Source: Clostridium magnum DSM 2767 (lineage in GTDB: Bacteria; Bacillota; Clostridia; Clostridiales; Clostridiaceae). From it: a DNA stretch of 64,000 nt. Made by a program: the position numbers and the translations under genes. The stretch is from positions 310,001-374,000 of the forward strand of contig NZ_LWAE01000001.1 of NCBI RefSeq assembly GCF_001623875.1, written 5' to 3'. Positions 53,759 through 62,857 of the stretch are shown in pieces. The stretch's first letter is position 1, and each line of letters starts with the position of its first letter. The notes under the pieces were generated by a model. The model did not search any database, was not told where the DNA came from, and saw only the letters and a list, made by a program, of their open reading frames with translations.

Positions 53759-54703
53759 ATGTTCAAAAAATCAGTACAGAACTTTTCAGGAAAAATTTGT
53801 GAAGTTGAAATTGGAACAGGAGAAAAAGCCATAAAATTAGGTGGTGAAAGTGTACTTCCATTCTATTCTTTTGATGGAAATGTAGGTAATACTCCAAAAG
53901 TTGGTATGGAAATTTCAGATATCGTTCCAGAAGATTGGTCAGACGCTTTAAAGGATCTTTATAAAGATGTAATTAGTGATCCAGTTGCGTGGGCAAAATT
54001 TGTAGAAGAAAAATACGCTCCTGACTTTATATGCTTAAAGTTAGACAGTGCTGATCCAAACGGATTAGATAAAGCTCCAGAAGAAGTTGCAAAGGGTGCA
54101 AAAGCTGTAGCAGAAGCTATAAAAACTCCACTTGTAGTAGCAGGAACTGGAAATCACGATAAAGATGCTAAATTATTTGAAAAAGTAGCTCAAGAATTAG
54201 ATGGACACAATGTTCTTTTACTAGCAGCAGTAGAAGACAACTACAAAACTGTAGCAGCTGCTGGTGCAATGGCTTATAATCATAAAATTGGAGCTGAGTC
54301 TTCAGTTGATATAAACCTTGCAAAACAAATGAATATACTAGTTAACCAATTAGGAGTTGCTAATGACAAAATAGTTGATAATGCAGGTTCTGCTGCTGCA
54401 GGATACGGTTATGAATATGTTGTTTCAACTTTAGATAGAATAAGACTTGCTGCTCTTGGACAAAATGACAAAACTCTTCAAGTTCCAATAATTACACCAG
54501 TTTCTTTTGATACTTGGAAGGTAAAGGAAACAGTTGAGTTAGAAGCAGATTCACCACAATGGGGATCACAAGAAGATAGAGGAATAGCTATGGAAATAGC
54601 AACAGCTACAGGTGTTTTAGCATCTGGGTCTAACGCAGTTATTTTACGTCATCCAAAATCAGTAGAAACTATTAAAAATTTTGTAAATGCATTATTAGGT
54701 TAA
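53759..54703 (+). CDS. acsD: Corrinoid iron-sulfur protein, small subunit (delta)
   Basis: The 314-aa TIM-barrel subunit forms the CoFeSP heterodimer with AcsC and helps bind the corrinoid. Recognisable stretches are FDGNVGNTPKVGMEI near residue 38, DFICLKLDSADPNG near 83 and AGTGNHDKDAKLFEKVA near 126. It lies 19 bp after cooC2 with AAGGAGG. Confidence 0.95.
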   Translation: MFKKSVQNFSGKICEVEIGTGEKAIKLGGESVLPFYSFDGNVGNTPKVGMEISDIVPEDWSDALKDLYKDVISDPVAWAKFVEEKYAPDFICLKLDSADPNGLDKAPEEVAKGAKAVAEAIKTPLVVAGTGNHDKDAKLFEKVAQELDGHNVLLLAAVEDNYKTVAAAGAMAYNHKIGAESSVDINLAKQMNILVNQLGVANDKIVDNAGSAAAGYGYEYVVSTLDRIRLAALGQNDKTLQVPIITPVSFDTWKVKETVELEADSPQWGSQEDRGIAMEIATATGVLASGSNAVILRHPKSVETIKNFVNALLG

Positions 54704-54748
54704 TATAAATTAAAATATATACTGGAATTTAGATAAGGGGGATTCAAA

Positions 54749-56101
54749 ATGGCTTTAACAGGATTAGATATATTTAAATTAACACCAAAAAAGAATTGTA
54801 AGGATTGTGGTTTTCCAACTTGTTTGGCTTTCTCAATGAAAGTAGCAGCAGGTGGAGTAGAAATAGGTAAATGTCCACATATGAGCTCAGAAGCTATAGA
54901 AAAATTATCAGAAGCAACAGCACCACTAATGAAGACTATAACAGTAGGTACTGGTGATACAGAATATAAATTAGGTGGAGAAACTGTATTATTCCGTCAT
55001 GAAAAGACTTTTGTAAACAGAAATAGATTTGCAGTATTACTATCAGATAGCATGGATGATGCTGAAGTAGATGCAAAGATTCAACATATGATAGATGTTA
55101 ATTATGTAAGAATCGGTGAAGAAATGAAAGTTGAATTTGCTGCATTAAAATATGCTGGCAATAAAGACAAGTATATTGCTTTAGTTAATAAAGTAAAAGC
55201 TAGTGGATTAAAAGTAGCTTACATATTAATCGTTGAAGATGTAAATGTAGCTAAAGAAGCTTTAGAATTAGTAAAAGCTGAAAATCCAGTAGTATATGGA
55301 GCTAACAAAGAAAACTTTAAGGAAATGGTTGAGTTAGTTAAAGCTGATAACATAGCTTTAGGCTTAAAATCTGAAAGCTTAGAAGCATTATATGCTTTAG
55401 TTGAAGAAGTTCAAAAATTAGGATACAAGAATTTAGTTCTTGATCCAGGTTCAGCTTCAGTTAAGGAAGCATTTGAAAATACAGTTCAAATAAGAAGAAT
55501 AAACCTTCAAGGTGGAGATAGAACATTTGGATATCCATCAATCCTATTTGTAGATGAGCTTGCAAAAGGTGATAAATTCATGGAAGTAGCATTATCTACA
55601 TTATTTACAATGAAATATGGTTCAATAATAGTTTTAAGCGATATGGATTTTGCTAGAGCATTACCATTATATGGTTTAAGACAAAATGTATTCACTGATC
55701 CACAAAAACCAATGAGAGTAGAACCAGGTATATATCCAATAAATGGTGCAGATGAAAATGCTCCAATAATATGTACTGTTGACTTTGCTTTAACTTACTT
55801 CATAGTAGCAGGTGAAGTTGAAAGATCAAAAGTTCCAGTACAGATGTTAATTCCAGATGCTGGTGGATACTCAGTTCTTACTTCATGGGCAGCTGGTAAG
55901 TTTACAGCTAGCAGCATAACTAAGTTCATAAAAGAAAATGGAATAGAAGAAAAAGTTAAGACTAGAAAGCTTATACTTCCAGGAAAAGTTGCAGTTCTAA
56001 AAGGTGACTTAGAAGAAAATTTACCAGGATGGGAAATTATAGTTGGAACAGCAGAATCAATGTTCATTCCTAAGTTCTTAAAAGAATTAACAGGTAAATA
56101 A
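54749..56101 (+). CDS. acsC: Corrinoid iron-sulfur protein, large subunit (gamma)
   Basis: The 450-aa subunit carries the methyl-accepting corrinoid and one [4Fe-4S] cluster. The cluster ligands are Cys17, Cys20, Cys25 and Cys42 in KNCKDCGFPTC...GKCPH. The C-terminal cobalamin-binding domain includes PDAGGYSVLTSWAAGKF near 375. It accepts methyl from methyl-THF through AcsE and passes it to AcsB. Confidence 0.96.
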   Translation: MALTGLDIFKLTPKKNCKDCGFPTCLAFSMKVAAGGVEIGKCPHMSSEAIEKLSEATAPLMKTITVGTGDTEYKLGGETVLFRHEKTFVNRNRFAVLLSDSMDDAEVDAKIQHMIDVNYVRIGEEMKVEFAALKYAGNKDKYIALVNKVKASGLKVAYILIVEDVNVAKEALELVKAENPVVYGANKENFKEMVELVKADNIALGLKSESLEALYALVEEVQKLGYKNLVLDPGSASVKEAFENTVQIRRINLQGGDRTFGYPSILFVDELAKGDKFMEVALSTLFTMKYGSIIVLSDMDFARALPLYGLRQNVFTDPQKPMRVEPGIYPINGADENAPIICTVDFALTYFIVAGEVERSKVPVQMLIPDAGGYSVLTSWAAGKFTASSITKFIKENGIEEKVKTRKLILPGKVAVLKGDLEENLPGWEIIVGTAESMFIPKFLKELTGK

Positions 56102-56120
56102 TAATTCTTATACTATTTAA

Positions 56121-56152
56121 GTTGAGAATGGGGAATTTTCTCCATTCTCAAC
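56121..56152 (+). repeat. Intercistronic hairpin acsC-acsE
   Basis: GTTGAGAATGG/CCATTCTCAAC (56121-56131 with 56142-56152) with further pairing inside, no T-run. Confidence 0.8.
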
Positions 56153-56223
56153 TAGAAATATAAAATAATAATGTATTTATGTTATTTTAAAATTTTAATG
56201 AAAAAATAGGAGGATATTTAATT

Positions 56224-57009
56224 ATGGATAAGTTTATAGTTATTGGTGAAAGAATTCACTGTATATCACCAGCTGTTAGAAGGGCTATAGAAGAAAGAAA
56301 CCCTGCAGAAATTATAAAGAGAGCAAAAGAGCAGTTAGAGGCAGGTGCTCACTATATAGATTTTAATATAGGACCAGCAGAAAAAGGTGGAGAAGATTTA
56401 ATGCAATGGGGTGTTCAATTACTCCAAAAAGAATTTGATAATGTTCCAATTGCATTAGATACAACAAACAGCAAAGCTATAGAAGCAGGACTTAAAGTTT
56501 ACAACAGATCAAAAGGAAAACCAATTGTAAACTCAGCTGATGCTGGTGAAAGAATTGCTAATATAGATTTAGCAGCAGAATATGATGCTATGGTTATTGC
56601 ATTATGTGCAAAAGAAGGTATAACTAAAGATAATGATGAAAGAATGGCTTATTGTACAGAAATGCTTGAAAGAGGAATGGGTCTTGGAATGGAACCAACA
56701 GATTTATTATTTGACCCATTATTCCTAGTAATAAAAGGAATGCAAGATAAGCAAAAAGAAGTATTAGAAGCAATTAGAATGATAAGCGAAATGGGACTTA
56801 GAACTACTTGTGGATTAAGTAACATATCAAATGGAGCTCCAAAGGAAATAAGACCAATCATGGATGCTACATTCTGTGCAATGGCTATGCAATCAGGACT
56901 TACTTCAGCGATAATGAATCCATGTGACAAGAGATTAATGGAAACAATAAAAACTTGTGACGTTGTAAATGGAGCTGTATTATACGCTGATTCATATTTA
57001 GACTTATAA
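56224..57009 (+). CDS. acsE: Methyl-THF:corrinoid iron-sulfur protein methyltransferase
   Basis: The 261-aa pterin-binding TIM-barrel enzyme moves the methyl group from methyl-THF to CoFeSP. GAHYIDFNIGPAEKGGED near residue 41-58, ALDTTNSKAIEAGL near 77 and GLSNISNGAP near 198 are substrate-binding signatures. Full length, with AGGAGG upstream. Confidence 0.96.
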   Translation: MDKFIVIGERIHCISPAVRRAIEERNPAEIIKRAKEQLEAGAHYIDFNIGPAEKGGEDLMQWGVQLLQKEFDNVPIALDTTNSKAIEAGLKVYNRSKGKPIVNSADAGERIANIDLAAEYDAMVIALCAKEGITKDNDERMAYCTEMLERGMGLGMEPTDLLFDPLFLVIKGMQDKQKEVLEAIRMISEMGLRTTCGLSNISNGAPKEIRPIMDATFCAMAMQSGLTSAIMNPCDKRLMETIKTCDVVNGAVLYADSYLDL

Positions 57010-57057
57010 TATTTAAAAAAATAGGTCCATAATTTTATTTTAGGGAGGGGTTTAAAA

Positions 57058-59184
57058 ATGAATTTATTTCAAACTGTATTCACTGGTTCAAAACAGGCTT
57101 TAGCAGCTGCAGAAGGTCTTGTAGCAAAGGCAGTAGAAGAAAAAGGTAGAGATTGTAAGGTTGCATTTCCAGATACTGCATATTCATTACCAGTAATTTA
57201 TGCTGCAACAGGAAAGAAAATCACAACTGTAGCAGAATTAGAAGGTGCTTTAGACATAGTTAGAAGTTTAATAGTTGAAGAGGAAATGCTTGATAAATTA
57301 TTAAACTCAGGATTAGCTACAGCTGTTGCTGCAGAAATAGTTGAAGCAGCAAAATATGTACTTTCAGATGCTCCATATGCAGCGCCATGTGCTGGATTTG
57401 TATCTGACCCAATAATCCGTTCATTAGGAGTACCACTAGTTACAGGAGATATTCCAGGTGTAGCAGTTGTACTTGGAGAATGTCCAGATGCTGAAAGTGC
57501 AGCAAAAGTTATAAAAGACTACCAATCAAAAGGATTATTAACATTCTTAGTTGGTAAAGTAATAGATCAAGCTATAGAAGCTAATGTTAAAATGGGTCTT
57601 GAATTAAGAGTTATTCCTCTAGGATATGATGTTACTTCAGTAATTCATGTTGTAACTGTTGCTATAAGAGCAGCTTTAATATTCGGAGGAGTTAAGCCAG
57701 GTAATTTAGCTGAAGTTCTTCAATACTGTTCAGACAGAGTTCCAGCTTTCGTAAATGCATTTGGTCCATTAAGCGAACTTGTAGTTTCAGCAGGAGCTGG
57801 TGCAATAGCACTTGGATTCCCTGTAGTAACTGACCAAACTGTAACAGAAGTTCCTACATTATTATTAACTCAAAAAGATTATGATAAAGTAGTTAAAACT
57901 TCTCTTGAAGCTAGAAAGATTAAAATAAAGATAACTGAAATTCCAATACCAGTTGCATTTGCAGCAGCATTCGAAGGTGAAAGAATTAGAAAGAATGACA
58001 TGTTTGCAGAGTTTGGTGGTAACAAGACTGAAGCTTGGGAATTAGTTATGAGTGCTGAGGTTGGAGAAGTTGAAGACCATAAAATAGAAATTATAGGACC
58101 AGACATAGATGTTATAACAGATGCTCCAGGAAAATTACCTCTTGGAATGCTTATAAAAGTAGCTGGTGCTAAAATGCAAAAAGACTTCGAACCAGTTCTA
58201 GAAAGAAGACTGCACTACTTCTTAAACTACATTGAAGGTGTAATGCACGTTGGACAAAGAAATATGACTTGGTTAAGAGTAGGTAAAGAAGCTTTTGAAA
58301 AGGGCTTTAGATTAAAACATTTTGGTGAAGTAGTATACGCTAAAATGTTAGACGAATTTGGTGAAGTTGTAGATAAATGTGAAATTACATTAATAACTGA
58401 TCCAGAAAAAGCTGTAGAAATGAAAGAACAATTGGCTATGCCTAGATTTGCTGAAAGAGATGAAAGACTGTTATCATTAACTGATGAAAGTGTTGATACA
58501 TTCTACACATGTAATCTTTGTCAATCATTTGCTCCAGCTCATATTTGTATAGTTACTCCAGAAAGACTTGGTCTTTGCGGAGCAGTTTCATGGTTAGATG
58601 CTAAAGCTACACTTCAATTAAACCCTACAGGTCCATGTCAAGAAGTTCCTAAAGAAGGTGTAATTGATGAAAAATGTGGTATTTGGGAAAAGGTAAATGA
58701 AGCTGTAGCAAATGGTTCACAAGGTGCTGTAACAGAAGTTACATTATATAGTATATTAAATAGTCCAATGACTTCTTGTGGATGTTTCGAATGTATAACA
58801 GGTATTATGCCAGAAGCAAATGGTGTTGTTATAGTAAACAGAGAATTTGCTTCAACAACTCCACTTGGAATGACATTTGGTGAACTTGCATCTATGACAG
58901 GTGGTGGGGTACAAACTCCAGGATTCATGGGTCATGGAAGAGCATTTATTCCATCAAAGAAATTCATGAAGGCAGAAGGCGGAATCGAAAGAATAGTATG
59001 GATGCCAAAAGAATTGAAAGACTTTGTAGCAGATAGATTAAATGCTACTGCTAAAGAATTATATGATATAGAAAACTTTGCAGATAGAATCTGTGATGAA
59101 ACTATAGCTACAGATTCAGATGCAGTTGTAGCGTTCTTAACAGAAAAAGGACATCCAGCACTAAACTTAGATCCAATAATGTAA
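57058..59184 (+). CDS. acsB: CO-methylating acetyl-CoA synthase
   Basis: The 708-aa nickel enzyme joins CO, methyl and CoA. The A-cluster cysteines are visible at about 485, 488, 497 and 507 (CNLCQSFAPAHIC... GLCG) and at about 574 and 576 (SCGCFEC). This is the same spacing pattern as the Moorella enzyme, including the Cys-Gly-Cys site that holds the distal nickel. It starts after GGGAGGGG, and a long hairpin follows. Confidence 0.97.
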   Translation: MNLFQTVFTGSKQALAAAEGLVAKAVEEKGRDCKVAFPDTAYSLPVIYAATGKKITTVAELEGALDIVRSLIVEEEMLDKLLNSGLATAVAAEIVEAAKYVLSDAPYAAPCAGFVSDPIIRSLGVPLVTGDIPGVAVVLGECPDAESAAKVIKDYQSKGLLTFLVGKVIDQAIEANVKMGLELRVIPLGYDVTSVIHVVTVAIRAALIFGGVKPGNLAEVLQYCSDRVPAFVNAFGPLSELVVSAGAGAIALGFPVVTDQTVTEVPTLLLTQKDYDKVVKTSLEARKIKIKITEIPIPVAFAAAFEGERIRKNDMFAEFGGNKTEAWELVMSAEVGEVEDHKIEIIGPDIDVITDAPGKLPLGMLIKVAGAKMQKDFEPVLERRLHYFLNYIEGVMHVGQRNMTWLRVGKEAFEKGFRLKHFGEVVYAKMLDEFGEVVDKCEITLITDPEKAVEMKEQLAMPRFAERDERLLSLTDESVDTFYTCNLCQSFAPAHICIVTPERLGLCGAVSWLDAKATLQLNPTGPCQEVPKEGVIDEKCGIWEKVNEAVANGSQGAVTEVTLYSILNSPMTSCGCFECITGIMPEANGVVIVNREFASTTPLGMTFGELASMTGGGVQTPGFMGHGRAFIPSKKFMKAEGGIERIVWMPKELKDFVADRLNATAKELYDIENFADRICDETIATDSDAVVAFLTEKGHPALNLDPIM

Positions 59185-59200
59185 TAATTTAAACTTTATG

Positions 59201-59236
59201 CCGGTGACAAGTGATTAAATTGTCACTTGTCACTGG
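59201..59236 (+). repeat. Intercistronic hairpin acsB-gcvH
   Basis: CCGGTGACAAGTGA/TCACTTGTCACTGG (59201-59214 with 59223-59236) has one wobble, loop 8, no T-run. Confidence 0.82.
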
Positions 59237-59293
59237 TAATCTAAATAAAAATTACAGTGAATTATTTAAATTTATTGAGATGGGGTGTAATAT

Positions 59294-59668
59294 ATGAATT
59301 TACCAAACGATTTACATTATCATAATGAGCATACATGGGCTAAAGTTGATGGAGATGTAGCTTATGTAGGAATAACTGATTTTGCACAAAATCAACTTGG
59401 AGAAATATTATTTGTTGAACTACCAGAAGTTGGAGATGAAGTAACTCAGGGAAAACCTTTTGGAGTAGTTGAATCTTCAAAGAAAGCTTCAGATTTATTT
59501 GCTCCAATATCTGGCGAAGTTGTAGAAGTAAATGAAAAATTAGATGATGAGCCAGAATATATAAATGAAGATGCTTATGATGCATGGATAGCAAAAATAA
59601 AATTAAGCGATAAAGGTGAACTTGAAAACCTATTAGACGCTGCTGGATATGAAGCAGGCATAAAGTAA
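59294..59668 (+). CDS. gcvH: Glycine cleavage system H protein
   Basis: The 124-aa lipoyl carrier protein has the lipoylated lysine in VESSKKASDLFAPISGEV near residue 57-62. It has the usual length and starts after GATGGGG. No gcvT or gcvP is nearby. In clostridial acetogen clusters GcvH and LpdA travel with the acs genes; why is not settled. Confidence 0.95.
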   Translation: MNLPNDLHYHNEHTWAKVDGDVAYVGITDFAQNQLGEILFVELPEVGDEVTQGKPFGVVESSKKASDLFAPISGEVVEVNEKLDDEPEYINEDAYDAWIAKIKLSDKGELENLLDAAGYEAGIK

Positions 59669-59673
59669 AAAGA

Positions 59674-59707
59674 AACTTCTCGGTGTTTTGCCGAGAAAGT
59701 TTTTTTT
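59674..59707 (+). terminator. Terminator between gcvH and acsV
   Basis: AACTTCTCGG/CCGAGAAAGTT (59674-59683 with 59691-59701) is followed by an eight-T run that ends just before the acsV ribosome binding site. It is likely a partial terminator that lowers downstream expression. Confidence 0.85.
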
Positions 59708-59726
59708 AAGGAGGTATTCACAAAAT

Positions 59727-61658
59727 ATGTTAAAGGTTAAATTTATTCCTCAAAACAAGGAAATTGAAGTTTCTGAAGGAGAAAGTCTATTAGAAGTGGC
59801 TAGAAAAGCAGAAGTTTTTATTGATGCGCCATGTAATGGAAATGGAACCTGTGGAAAATGTAAGGTAAAAGTAGTTAAAGGAAAAGTAGATACACAAAAA
59901 AGTAGGCACTTAAAGGATGAGGAGTGGAATGAAGGTTATATTTTAGCATGTTGTTCAAAGGTTAAGGAAGATGTTGTTATAGAAGTTCCGTCTAATGCTG
60001 GGTCTGCTATGCATGGCATGAAGATAGAAGCTTTATCTGGTGAAAGAGAAGAGAGGATATTTGAAAGAGCAAAGAAGCAGATTTTAGACAATGGAATGGA
60101 GTTCAAGACTTACATAAAAAAAGATTACATAGAGCTAGATTTACCAACTTTAGATGATAACATATCAGATTTCGAGAGAATAAAAAGACACTTGAGAAAT
60201 AATTTAGGATATAACCAGGTGTTTTGCAGACTTCCTATGCTTAGAAAAATGCCTCCTATTTTAAGAGAAAAAGATTTTAAAGTAACTATAACCCACATAC
60301 CAAGAGGTCAAGGGAAAACAACAATAGTTAATATGGAATCAGGGGATACTACTGATAGATTATACGGCATTGCTTTAGATATTGGAACTACTTCTGTAGC
60401 AGCTTGTTTAGTTGATCTACAAGGTGGAAAACTTATAGCGAAAGCATCCTCAGGAAATGCACAGATAAAGTATGGTGCAGATGTTATAAATAGGATAATG
60501 TATTCTACAAAGAAAGATGGCCTTAAGGTATTAAATGATGCAATAATAAAGGAAACTATAAATCCTTTGCTTAGAAAGATGTATGAGGATTCTGGTATAG
60601 ATAAGGATGAAATTGTATCCTTTATAGCTGCAGGAAATACTACTATGTCTCACCTTTTTTTAGGAGTTTATCCTGATTACTTAAGAATGGAACCCTATAT
60701 ACCAGCTTTTGTAAAACCGCCTTTTATTAAGGCTTCTGAATTAGGCTTAGAAGTAAATCAAGAAACTTTTATTTACTTAGTTCCTTCAGTAGCTAGTTAC
60801 GTAGGTGGAGATATAACTGCAGGAGTTTTGTCTTCAGGTATATGGTCATCAGATGAAAATATTCTTTTCATTGATTTGGGGACTAATGGAGAAATTGTTT
60901 TTGGAAATAAGGAATTCTTAATGACATGTGCTTGTTCCGCAGGTCCAGCTTTTGAAGGTGGAGAGATAAGCTGCGGTATGAGAGCTGCTAATGGAGCCAT
61001 TGAAAAAGTAAAAATTAATAAAGATACATACGAACCGGAGATTAGTTTTATAGGAAATGATAAGCCTTTAGGGGTTTGTGGATCAGGAATTATTGATTTA
61101 ATATGTGAATTGATGTTTTCAGGAATTACAGACAGAAGAGGAAAATTGATAAAAAATTTAAATACTTCAAGAGTAAGATTTGATGAAAATGGAATTGGAG
61201 AATACATAATTGTATTCAAAGAAGAATATGAATTGGAAAAAGATATTACCATAACGGAAGTTGATATAGATAATTTTATTAGAGCGAAAGCAGCAATCTA
61301 TTCCGGCCTTACTACTTTGTTAACCGGTCTTGGAATGGATTGTACAATGATAGATAAGATTTATATAGCAGGCGGCATAGGAAATAGTTTAGATATTAAA
61401 AATTCTATAAAGATAGGTATGCTTCCTGATGTAGATGAAAGTAAAATTTCTTATGTAGGAAATAGTTCTCTGATGGGATGCTACTTAATATTAATGAGTG
61501 AGGATGGAAGACATAAGCTTGAAGAACTATCAAATCACATGACTTATGTGGAGCTTAGTGCAGATCCAGGTTATATGGATGAGTTTATATCTGCAAGTTT
61601 CCTACCTCATACAGATATAGAGAAATTCCCTACAGTAAAACAGTTACTAGAAAAATAA
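59727..61658 (+). CDS. acsV: Corrinoid protein reductive activator (ferredoxin + ASKHA, AcsV/RamA-type)
   Basis: The 643-aa protein probably uses ATP to reduce inactive Co(II) corrinoid back to Co(I) in CoFeSP. The N-terminal plant-type [2Fe-2S] domain has Cys36, Cys42 and Cys45 (CNGNGTCGKC) and a CC pair near 76. A linker and a C-terminal ASKHA actin-like ATPase (DUF4445) contain GIALDIGTTSVAACLVD near 210, CACSAGPAFEGGEISCGMRA near 405 and IYIAGGIGNSLD near 547. The ATG at 59727 follows AAGGAGGT; a frame open from 59688 lies inside the terminator and is rejected. Confidence 0.92.
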   Translation: MLKVKFIPQNKEIEVSEGESLLEVARKAEVFIDAPCNGNGTCGKCKVKVVKGKVDTQKSRHLKDEEWNEGYILACCSKVKEDVVIEVPSNAGSAMHGMKIEALSGEREERIFERAKKQILDNGMEFKTYIKKDYIELDLPTLDDNISDFERIKRHLRNNLGYNQVFCRLPMLRKMPPILREKDFKVTITHIPRGQGKTTIVNMESGDTTDRLYGIALDIGTTSVAACLVDLQGGKLIAKASSGNAQIKYGADVINRIMYSTKKDGLKVLNDAIIKETINPLLRKMYEDSGIDKDEIVSFIAAGNTTMSHLFLGVYPDYLRMEPYIPAFVKPPFIKASELGLEVNQETFIYLVPSVASYVGGDITAGVLSSGIWSSDENILFIDLGTNGEIVFGNKEFLMTCACSAGPAFEGGEISCGMRAANGAIEKVKINKDTYEPEISFIGNDKPLGVCGSGIIDLICELMFSGITDRRGKLIKNLNTSRVRFDENGIGEYIIVFKEEYELEKDITITEVDIDNFIRAKAAIYSGLTTLLTGLGMDCTMIDKIYIAGGIGNSLDIKNSIKIGMLPDVDESKISYVGNSSLMGCYLILMSEDGRHKLEELSNHMTYVELSADPGYMDEFISASFLPHTDIEKFPTVKQLLEK

Positions 61659-61754
61659 CGTATATATGCTAAGAAGTCAAAATTACAGAAAAATTTATTG
61701 ATATAGGAATAAAAAAGAGTATACTGAAAGTAATATAAGAAGTAATGCAGGAGG

Positions 61755-61823
61755 CTAAAAGATTAACAATCTTTTAGTACAGTATAAGGAATACAGGAGA
61801 CTAAAAGGTTAATAATCTTTTAG
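61755..61823 (+). repeat. Two tandem hairpin repeats in the cooT leader
   Basis: CTAAAAGATT/AATCTTTTAG (61755-61777) and CTAAAAGGTT/AATCTTTTAG (61801-61823) are 46 bp apart. Each is flanked by AGGAATACAGGAG-type or GCAGGAGG sequence, so each hairpin lies next to a Shine-Dalgarno-like site. Confidence 0.8.
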
Positions 61824-61853
61824 GGCTTATAAGGAATACAGGAGGGAATAGTA

Positions 61854-62048
61854 ATGTGTGAATCAACAGCATATTTAATAACAGAAGATGGCGAGCGTAA
61901 ATTAATGGATTATGTAGTGGACGTAGTCCCAAAAGAAAATGGAAAGTTATCCTTAACTGATATTCTAGGAGAAGAACAGATTATTGAAGGAATCCTTAAA
62001 GAGATAAGACTTTTAGAACATAAGATAATAATTGAGAAGACAATATAA
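61854..62048 (+). CDS. cooT: CooT family nickel-binding protein
   Basis: The 64-aa protein begins MCESTAYLI, the second-residue cysteine being the nickel ligand of CooT in Rhodospirillum rubrum, and continues with the family pattern. It is expected to help deliver nickel to CODH/ACS. It is only 30 bp from the histidine-rich protein gene. RBS is GGAGGG; the two tandem hairpins upstream may control it. Confidence 0.88.
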   Translation: MCESTAYLITEDGERKLMDYVVDVVPKENGKLSLTDILGEEQIIEGILKEIRLLEHKIIIEKTI

Positions 62049-62078
62049 CAATAGATGAATTAAATGGAGGGATTTTTT

Positions 62079-62531
62079 ATGTGCAAGGAAAATTTACATG
62101 ACCACAACCATATACACGAACATGACCATCAGCATGAACATACTCATAGTCATAATCATGACCATGATGGACATGAGCATGCTCATGAACACAATCATAT
62201 TCATGCCCATGAGCACGAACATAAACATGCTCATGAACATACTCATGATGGAAGTCACACCCACTCTCATGGAGAGGGGCATGGACATAAACATGAAGGC
62301 AGCTGTGAGGTTGCTGCAGAGAATAATAACCTAAGTAAGGAAGAAAAAACTTTAAAGCTTTTACTAAATCATTGGGTTGAACATAATAAATCCCATGAAG
62401 AAGGATTTAAAGATTGGGTTGAAAAATCAAAACAGATGGGAAGAGTGGAAACATCTGACTCTATTAAAAAAGCAATAGAATTTATGGAAAAGGCAGATGA
62501 AATGCTGCTAGAAGCTCAGAAACATATATAG
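62079..62531 (+). CDS. Histidine-rich protein (candidate nickel storage/delivery factor)
   Basis: The 150-aa protein has 31 histidines in about its first 72 residues, mostly in alternating His-x patterns with Glu, Asp, Ala and Thr. A helical C-terminal domain (about 85-150) follows, with LLNHWVEHNKSHEEGFKDW. Such tails bind several Ni(II) or Zn(II) ions. With cooT beside it and cooS/acsB upstream it may work like the histidine-rich CooJ of R. rubrum, although no CooJ similarity is claimed. The ATG at 62079 has TGGAGGG; the frame is open 5 codons earlier, but that lies over the site. Confidence 0.85.
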   Translation: MCKENLHDHNHIHEHDHQHEHTHSHNHDHDGHEHAHEHNHIHAHEHEHKHAHEHTHDGSHTHSHGEGHGHKHEGSCEVAAENNNLSKEEKTLKLLLNHWVEHNKSHEEGFKDWVEKSKQMGRVETSDSIKKAIEFMEKADEMLLEAQKHI

Positions 62532-62544
62532 GAAATAGAAAGTC

Positions 62545-62775
62545 AAACTTGACTTAGTAGCCGGTATTTAGATGAGCATCTCTTCTGCACTATTAACAAA
62601 TTTAAGTTTTCTCTAAGGCTTAACACCAAAGAAAATTAATGAACTTAAATAAACTCGCTATCGCTCAGACAATATTTAAGTCCATTAATTTTCTAAGGTG
62701 TTTCGCCAAGAGCTAACTTAAATTTGTTAAATGTGCTGTCAGATATGCTCATCTAAATACCTCTAGTTAAGTCAA
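62545..62775. repeat. Long imperfect foldback repeat (about 230 bp)
   Basis: Left arm from about 62549 (CTTGACTTAG... GGTATTTAGATGAGCAT) and right arm ending near 62775 (ATGCTCATCTAAATACC... AAGTCAAC) are imperfect inverted copies over about 105 bp, including AACAAATTTAAGTT and GAAAATTAATG blocks. The loop is CTCGCTATCGCTCAGAC (about 62654-62670). No ORF. It fills most of the gap between the histidine-rich and DUF3786 genes. Confidence 0.82.
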
Positions 62776-62857
62776 CTTTCGGACTTCGATACTTATACTT
62801 ATGAGACAGAGTTAAGCGAGTATTTAATATATTTACGAAATAGGGGGATGAGAGTGT

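Noticed and set aside
62094-62294. Methionine-rich minus-strand ORF and plus-strand frame 62098-62334
   Set aside because: Both are shadows of the repetitive CAT/GAA codons of the histidine-rich gene.
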